A stretch of 26,402 bases of DNA from assembly GCA_023228245.1 (NCBI GenBank), contig JALOBN010000036.1, positions 1 to 26,402 of the forward strand, given 5' to 3'. The notes beneath the pieces were generated by a model that made no database searches, had not been told where the DNA came from, and worked only from the letters and a program-made list of their open reading frames with translations. Shown here one piece after another: positions 22,559 through 26,402 of the stretch (within the stretch, counting starts at the first letter, position 1; the number at the start of each line of letters is the position of its first letter). A program made the translations under genes and the position numbers. This DNA is from Candidatus Pacearchaeota archaeon (GTDB taxonomy: Archaea; Nanoarchaeota; Nanoarchaeia; Pacearchaeales; GW2011-AR1).

Positions 22559-24304
22559 TCATGCCGCGGCTTCGACTTGCATGAATGCCCGCCCAACCTG
22601 CTTGATAATCACGGAATCATAGTGAGGTATACGACTAGCATTGGCTCCATTGACACTCTCACTATGTAATGCGCTTGTAAAGCCGTCTTTGAATATCAGG
22701 ACGGCTTCATGCTTTTCCTGGTAGACATCTATTCGCTCCACATACTGGCGGATGATCCGACGGCGAAGCTCTCTGTCGTCGGAGCTTGTGGCATCCCTTA
22801 CTGTTTCTGCGATGCCTGCTATCATATCCTCGGTAACAATCTCGGCAGGTTGGAAATTGGTTAAATCCTCAAGGCGTTTCTTTCGAGCCAGGCGGTTATT
22901 TATATCGGTTTCCACCGCTTCTCTTGCGACGCCCCTTGCCAGTGCGTCTGTGAGCCTGCTGATTTCTTTATCGAGCCTCTTGATCGTCTCATTGCGTTCT
23001 TTCTCAGTATCCTTCCATATCTTCAGCTCAGAGGAAATGGCTTTATTAATCTTTTTGACGAGTCCCGAAAGCTCTTTTTTGTCGGTCGGCCAGCGTTTTG
23101 AGATTGCGTCGAAAACCGCAGCCTCGAACGTTTCGCGCGGAATCCTCCAGGCAGGCGAGATGCAACCGGCTCCGGCGCGGTACAGGTGACTCCCGCATAC
23201 GTAATGATCTTTACCGTTATACTGCGATGACGCGAAATTGGCCCCGCAGTCGACGCATACCGTCAAACCACCCGACAGAAGCCACCTTCCGCGCGACGCT
23301 CCAGTGGAATACCCTTTCTTCTTTTTCATTGCATCAATCGCCTCCGCTTCATCGAGGGTTATTATGGCCGGGTGCGCGTCGGGAACAACTATCCACTCGG
23401 ACGGCGGACGTATCCGTTTCCCGCCCTGGCAGTATTCAGCTTTATTCCATGTGCTATATCCGGCATATCCAAGCAGCATATCCCACCGGAGCATATACAT
23501 GACAGTCGAATGGCTCCACCCGGAAAGACCCTCACAAGTCGGGACGCGGAACTCAGTAAGGCGTTTTGCGATCCTGTCGTAGCCGAGTCCTTCCCCCAGC
23601 CGCCAATCGATAAGCATGGTCCGCGCCCACTGCCATATTTCCCTTCCTGCGTGAATCTCGTCATTTTTAAGCCAAATGCAATGAGATCTCCGCTGATATT
23701 TACGGTCCTTGTCTTCGTAAATCCTGACGTTCTTGTAGCCGAAGAGCGGTCTCCCGCCGTTTCTGTGCGCCCAGCCTGTTTCAGCGTCGCGCTGCTGGGC
23801 GTTTGTCGCAAGATTGCGATGAGAAATGATTGAAAGCTCCATTGAGCGAGCCTGATTCATCGCGTCGGTTACACTCTCAAGCACGATCCCGCCCACTGTG
23901 GTAGTATCGTACGGCTCGAGTACGGATATGACCCTGACACCAGCTCGCAAAAGCTTTGATCGAGTCGCCGCGGCCTCGTCTTTATTTCGGAAGAACCTGT
24001 CAGATTTCCAGACGATTACCAGATTTATAATCGGGTTTGATATCGCATCCGATATCATTCGCGAGAACTCTACGCGCTTTGATGGGTTTTTATAGGCCGA
24101 GCGGCCAGGCTCATCGTACCACCTGACGATCTCTATGTCGTGAGCTTTCGCGTAAGCCTCGATGTCCCGGCGCTGCGTTTCGATGCTCGTACCGGACTCG
24201 GCGGAATCCAAGTGTGACACGCGCAGATACGCGAAGGCGTATCTTTTTACCGCTTTAGTCAACTCGCTTTCAGGCGGCGCTTTTAATCTATCTAGTAGGG
24301 ACAT
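22559..24304 (-). CDS. int: Large serine recombinase, phage integrase
   Basis: A 581-residue integrase that recombines attP with attB. The N-terminal resolvase catalytic domain shows AFAYLRVS30 (nucleophile Ser30 with Arg28), GTSIETQRRDIEAYAKAH, and VWKSDRFFRNKDE (S101, R103, R106). A recombinase domain follows (about 180-320), then a zinc ribbon near 345-382 (CVDCGANF...YVCGSHLYRAGAGC), then a long coiled coil and C-terminal strand-rich part. All landmarks for a working large serine integrase are there. It ends back to back with the methylase stop. The ATG has no strong ribosome site (GCAAG only). The upstream 147-base gap could hold attP. Expressed leftward as the last gene of the lysogeny operon. 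Confidence 0.95.
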   Translation of the reverse strand: MSLLDRLKAPPESELTKAVKRYAFAYLRVSHLDSAESGTSIETQRRDIEAYAKAHDIEIVRWYDEPGRSAYKNPSKRVEFSRMISDAISNPIINLVIVWKSDRFFRNKDEAAATRSKLLRAGVRVISVLEPYDTTTVGGIVLESVTDAMNQARSMELSIISHRNLATNAQQRDAETGWAHRNGGRPLFGYKNVRIYEDKDRKYQRRSHCIWLKNDEIHAGREIWQWARTMLIDWRLGEGLGYDRIAKRLTEFRVPTCEGLSGWSHSTVMYMLRWDMLLGYAGYSTWNKAEYCQGGKRIRPPSEWIVVPDAHPAIITLDEAEAIDAMKKKKGYSTGASRGRWLLSGGLTVCVDCGANFASSQYNGKDHYVCGSHLYRAGAGCISPAWRIPRETFEAAVFDAISKRWPTDKKELSGLVKKINKAISSELKIWKDTEKERNETIKRLDKEISRLTDALARGVAREAVETDINNRLARKKRLEDLTNFQPAEIVTEDMIAGIAETVRDATSSDDRELRRRIIRQYVERIDVYQEKHEAVLIFKDGFTSALHSESVNGANASRIPHYDSVIIKQVGRAFMQVEAAA

Positions 24305-24451
24305 CTTGCATAATCTCGACTTCTACGAATATCTAATAAAGCATCCCCCAGGATTAGGGTTTCAATGCGGCTTCGACCCCTAAACGTTCAGGCTGGCGAA
24401 TCTGGTGGAGATGGTGGGCATTGTGACGAGGGGAGGAGGGTCGCAATATAT
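24305..24451. other. Candidate attP region in the integrase upstream gap (weak)
   Basis: In large serine integrase phages attP usually lies beside int. The gap has an imperfect inverted repeat, TTAGGGT (24354-24360) and ACCCCTAA (24376-24383, one bulged C), loop 15. The other side of int has no space for a site because the methylase and int stops abut. This is a candidate only; no core or host match can be tested here. Confidence 0.25.
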
Positions 24452-25039
24452 TTATGGCTTTTCTGACTCTTGCCAATAATCGACGATGCCGTTTTCGAGG
24501 TAAATATATTGATCACCATAAACCCATTGTTCGGATTCGCCATATTTTGAAACATCCCTATTTATCTGGTCAGGATTTCCCCATGAAGCCTTTACCTGTT
24601 CTGCAGTCATACCCATAATTATAATATGGTCGGCTATCGCTTTCTCCACTCTCGACGACCAATTACTATTCGATAGATTATTTGTCTGTGGAATAGTTAC
24701 TACACTAGGAGATTCGGTAGATCGAACGACAATCGTATTCGATTCCTGAATGGTATTATCCGAGAGTTTTATGAGAGCATTCTCTAATTGTTTCTGCAAA
24801 GTTATATTTTTCTTCTCAAGCGCCTCTATAAGCCGGTCACGGGTAGGAATCGACTCCGGTTTCAGCTTAAGAGTTTCTTTCCATGCCTCGATCGCGCCGT
24901 CGAGATCGCCTTGATCGTAGAGATAGACACCTTCCTGGTATTTACGAGTTGCCTCAGACTGCGTAATTGAATCAGAAGCGGCGAATGTTGCGAAAGCAAT
25001 TGAAGTGACTACAAAGACCAATAAGTTGAATCTTCTCAT
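24452..25039 (-). CDS. Exported TPR protein with BamE/SmpA-like C-terminal domain
   Basis: A 195-residue protein. The N-terminus MRRFNLLVFVVTSIAFATFAASD is a Sec signal; there is no lipobox Cys. A TPR follows (EATRKYQEGVYLYDQGDLDGAIEAWKETLKLKPES, about 29-63), then a short coiled coil (LIEALEKKNITLQKQLENALIKL), a Ser/Thr-rich linker, and a C-terminal domain, IMGMTAEQVKASWGNPDQINRDVSKYGESEQWVYGDQYIYLENGIVDYW, the M-x-x-x-x-V...WG.P motif of BamE/SmpA-OmlA. The gene has AAGGAGG and sits in the leftward operon between immA and int, the place of lysogenic-conversion genes. The product would act in the periplasm or at the cell surface of a lysogen. Function unknown. Confidence 0.78.
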   Translation of the reverse strand: MRRFNLLVFVVTSIAFATFAASDSITQSEATRKYQEGVYLYDQGDLDGAIEAWKETLKLKPESIPTRDRLIEALEKKNITLQKQLENALIKLSDNTIQESNTIVVRSTESPSVVTIPQTNNLSNSNWSSRVEKAIADHIIIMGMTAEQVKASWGNPDQINRDVSKYGESEQWVYGDQYIYLENGIVDYWQESEKP

Positions 25040-25069
25040 GGCATTCAGCCTCCTTGATCGTATGATTTC

Positions 25070-25594
25070 TTATTTTGCAAATTTTGTCAATCCCAGCTCC
25101 CTCAACCTATATCTCATTGCGCTAATGCTGACTCCGAATCGCTCTGCCATGATAAATATCCTACCTGTTGGATTCCCGGCCAGACGTTCGAATTCTTCTT
25201 TTACTACCCAGTGCGGCATGAGCAGCGCGGCGGCGAAACGATTACATCGCTTCTCGATTTTTGGGTTCGATTCTTTAAGCCCATAAGCACAAATACGGCC
25301 TCGATCCATCGGTTTCCTGAGTATATGATGGCCGATTTCATGTGCCAACGTCCATCGCTGTTGAACCGGTGGATCGAATTTCCTGAGAACTATGACCGAA
25401 CGTCCTTTAGGAGTTATGATATAGGCTCCTTTCATCTCATTGCTGAGCGATCGATGCAGGATTCGGATACCAAAATAATGAGTAATAATACTCAGATCGG
25501 CGTGGTCTATGAATTCGAATTTCCTCCAGGCTGACTCGGCGTAACGCTCCATCGGATCAGCGTATCGTATTCGCGTTGTCGCCTGGTCGATCAT
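25070..25594 (-). CDS. ImmA/IrrE-family metallopeptidase
   Basis: A 174-residue zinc protease that in ICE and prophage immunity systems cuts the repressor to trigger induction. The active-site helix is WTLAHEIGHHILRK (H85, E86, H89) and the third ligand is E114 in IEKRCNRFAAALLMP, the ImmA/IrrE signature. The C-terminal part (RIFIMAERFGVSISAMRYRLRELGL, about 140-166) is the helical segment with the S-x-x-A-M-x-x-R-L-x-x-L-G motif normal for this family. Its ATG overlaps the repressor stop (ATGA), so the pair are translated together, and it probably acts on that repressor. Zinc site intact. Confidence 0.9.
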   Translation of the reverse strand: MIDQATTRIRYADPMERYAESAWRKFEFIDHADLSIITHYFGIRILHRSLSNEMKGAYIITPKGRSVIVLRKFDPPVQQRWTLAHEIGHHILRKPMDRGRICAYGLKESNPKIEKRCNRFAAALLMPHWVVKEEFERLAGNPTGRIFIMAERFGVSISAMRYRLRELGLTKFAK

Positions 25595-25941
25595 TCCTCC
25601 GCATCGACCTCCTCGGTTACCTCTCGCACCAAGTCTAGTATCTGTTTTTTGCTGAACTCTGACAGATTAGGTACAGTCTGGCTAAGGGCATGGTTCACCG
25701 CTACAACAGGGTTGGTTGATTGTTCATAACCCGCTGCAATGCGAAGCTTTGTTAGATCGGCGCCCATACCATTTGCGAATCGCTCAATAATTACTTCAGA
25801 TGGAACCCTACCGGAAGCCATTTTACGAATATATTCGTCACTGACCCCCGTTTTATAACTTGCTTGATTAGGGGTTATATCGGCAAGTACTTCTCTTACT
25901 GCATCAGCAAATTCTTTTTTTATTATTGTTGTATGAGGCAT
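25591..25941 (-). CDS. Phage repressor, Cro/CI-type HTH
   Basis: A 116-residue DNA-binding protein. The ATG at 25941 is preferred; GTG and TTG codons up to 25950 extend the frame by three residues but lack a better site. The HTH region is about 24-60: TPNQASYKTGVSDEYIRKMASGRVPSEVIIERFANGMG, followed by a short linker and a helical C-terminus (FSKKQILDLVREVTEEVDAEE). It lacks the LexA/CI-type autocleaving peptidase domain, so inactivation by the adjacent ImmA protease is the likely induction route. It is the first gene of the leftward operon and faces the rightward early gene across a 150-base operator region. Confidence 0.85.
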   Translation of the reverse strand: MPHTTIIKKEFADAVREVLADITPNQASYKTGVSDEYIRKMASGRVPSEVIIERFANGMGADLTKLRIAAGYEQSTNPVVAVNHALSQTVPNLSEFSKKQILDLVREVTEEVDAEE

Positions 25942-25971
25942 CACCAACACCTATATAGTTGCTCAATCCTA

Positions 25972-25980
25972 ATTATATCA
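25972..25980 (-). promoter_or_regulatory. Leftward (repressor) promoter, extended -10
   Basis: Read leftward, TGATATAAT contains a consensus TATAAT preceded by TGN, an extended -10. The -35 region is poor (TTTCAA, 20 bases off), which extended -10 promoters tolerate. The predicted start lies near 25965, about 24 bases from the repressor ATG, with a TAGTTG half-site at 25956-25961. Confidence 0.65.
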
Positions 25981-25988
25981 TCGCTAGC

Positions 25989-26015
25989 AAAAAATATTTG
26001 AAAATAGTTGAAAAA
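25989..26015. promoter_or_regulatory. Three A-tracts phased at the helical repeat, possible bend and UP element
   Basis: A6 at 25989-25994, A4 at 26001-26004, A5 at 26011-26015; centres are 11 and 10.5 bases apart. Such phasing bends DNA, and the last two tracts sit where an UP element for the rightward promoter would be. Related TTGAAAA/TTGACAA units start at 25998, 26008 and 26020. Confidence 0.55.
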
Positions 26016-26019
26016 CCTA

Positions 26020-26048
26020 TTGACAACTAATTACTAGTTGCCGATAAT
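26020..26048 (+). promoter_or_regulatory. Rightward early promoter, near consensus
   Basis: TTGACA (26020-26025), a 17-base spacer, GATAAT (26043-26048). The predicted transcript starts near 26055 and reads the divergent early gene at 26095. An operator lies inside the spacer. Confidence 0.8.
26024..26040. promoter_or_regulatory. Operator O1: CAACTA-N5-TAGTTG within the rightward promoter
   Basis: CAACTA (26024-26029), five bases ATTAC, TAGTTG (26035-26040): a perfect six-base inverted repeat between -35 and -10. Bound repressor would block RNA polymerase. Further single half-sites TAGTTG occur at 25956-25961 and 26005-26010, and CAACTA at 26341-26346. Confidence 0.7.
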
Positions 26049-26055
26049 ATAATTA

Positions 26056-26075
26056 CACCAACTAATTAGTTGGTG
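26056..26075. promoter_or_regulatory. 20-bp perfect palindrome at the rightward start site (O2 or 5' mRNA hairpin)
   Basis: CACCAACTAATTAGTTGGTG: the same half-site CAACTA/TAGTTG but with a 2-base centre overlap (CAACTA-AT-TAGTTG) instead of 5. As DNA it is a second operator; as RNA it folds into an 8-pair stem with a four-base loop at the very 5' end of the early mRNA. GGAGG lies six bases beyond (26082-26086). Confidence 0.75.
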
Positions 26076-26094
26076 GTATTTGGAGGTTTATAGA

Positions 26095-26328
26095 ATGCCG
26101 ATACCACACAATCAGAGACGGCTTAATACAAAAATCAAAGAGCATTATGGTGATCGTTATACCGACTGGTACGATCTCGCGATTCAAATGATGGATCGAG
26201 GTGACACACTCGAAGATGTTCAAAAAATATTTGCAATGCTTGGAATCGATGTTGTCATTTCGACGATCCATAACTGGCTCAAAGATCGTCGTCAGATTGA
26301 ATCCGAGTCTCATGAAAACGCCGCCTAA
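26095..26328 (+). CDS. Small early regulator, HTH-like (Cro-position)
   Basis: A 77-residue protein from ATG 26095 (GGAGG at 26082-26086); a TTG at 26080 is in frame but sits on the ribosome site. The sequence MPIPHNQRRLNTKIKEHYGDRYTDWYDLAIQMMDRG is followed by TLEDVQKIFAMLGIDVVISTIHNWLKDRRQ (about 39-68), where VISTIHNWLKDR looks like a recognition helix of an HTH. The tail is acidic. First gene of the rightward transcript and divergent from the repressor, so it is in the place of a Cro or early activator. Specific family not recognised; HTH call is tentative. Confidence 0.68.
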   Translation: MPIPHNQRRLNTKIKEHYGDRYTDWYDLAIQMMDRGDTLEDVQKIFAMLGIDVVISTIHNWLKDRRQIESESHENAA

Positions 26329-26399
26329 CTGCATTAATAGCAACTAGTCGGTGTTTTGTGTCCTGTGTGAATTACTGGGTTTTTAAGGATGAGATTGAC

Positions 26400-26402
26400 A
26401 TG
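26400..26402 (+). CDS. Start codon of the next rightward gene (cut by window end)
   Basis: ATG at 26400 stands after AAGGATGAG (26385-26393) at typical spacing. Nothing of the product can be read. An ATG at 26389 overlaps this ribosome site and is less likely. Confidence 0.4.

Noticed and set aside
22752..23833. Several + strand reading frames opposite the integrase
   Set aside because: Serine, arginine and proline-rich products without ribosome sites, overlapping a motif-complete integrase; antisense shadows.
24354..24383. A CRISPR-repeat-like phrase on the - strand (GTCGAAGCCGCATTGAAACCC)
   Set aside because: The ATTGAAAC ending resembles some CRISPR repeats, but it occurs once, without spacers or a second copy. 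It was kept only as part of the attP candidate.
24397..24440. tRNA-like 3' end (CTCCACCA on the - strand)
   Set aside because: No T-loop, anticodon stem or acceptor pairing could be built around it; coincidence.

Overview
The window is most of the late half, plus the immunity region, of a temperate tailed phage genome (Caudoviricetes, siphovirus-like: there is a tape measure, a tail tube and a frameshifted tail chaperone, but no contractile sheath gene). The host cannot be fixed from the sequence. The phage has a PBSX-type terminase, an A118/SPP1-type portal, minor-capsid-2, XhlA-like and large serine integrase genes, and a GAAC-N4-GTTC LexA-type box, all of which recall phages of Gram-positive-like hosts. 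One lysogeny-operon gene, however, encodes an exported protein with a BamE/SmpA-like C-terminus, which suggests a host with an outer membrane. Codon use is mixed with moderate GC, and most starts have clear GGAGG-type Shine-Dalgarno sequences.

Layout on the + strand: end of a probable small terminase (1-78); packaging and head genes (large terminase, portal, minor head protein, small unknown, scaffold, P22-like coat; 66-5765); a 4-kb cassette of beta-rich unknown virion proteins, the first with a Sec signal peptide (5783-9705); head-tail connection genes (9708-11705); tail tube, tail chaperone with a -1 programmed frameshift site, tape measure, two small tail proteins and a 930-residue tail-tip or fibre protein (11708-18653). 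After a terminator comes the lysis region: XhlA-like protein, holin, an exported unknown, an M15 endolysin and a second exported protein (18728-20900). A strong terminator follows, then an RsbW/SpoIIAB-like anti-sigma kinase (21120-21512), and then a Dam-type adenine methyltransferase preceded by an SOS-box-like site (21704-22558).

On the - strand a leftward lysogeny operon runs cI-type repressor, ImmA/IrrE protease, exported TPR plus BamE-like protein (probable lysogenic-conversion gene), large serine integrase (25941 back to 22559). It diverges from a rightward early gene (26095-26328). The control region between them has a near-consensus rightward promoter, an extended -10 leftward promoter, CAACTA/TAGTTG operator half-sites, phased A-tracts and a 20-bp perfect palindrome. 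Replication genes are not in the window and presumably lie to the right.

The late genes are tightly packed, often with ATGA or TGATG overlaps, which indicates translational coupling in one long late transcript. The most notable signals are the frameshift element, the immunity-region architecture, the attenuator-like leader before the anti-sigma gene, the SOS-like box, and the unusual number of genes with predicted export signals (four).
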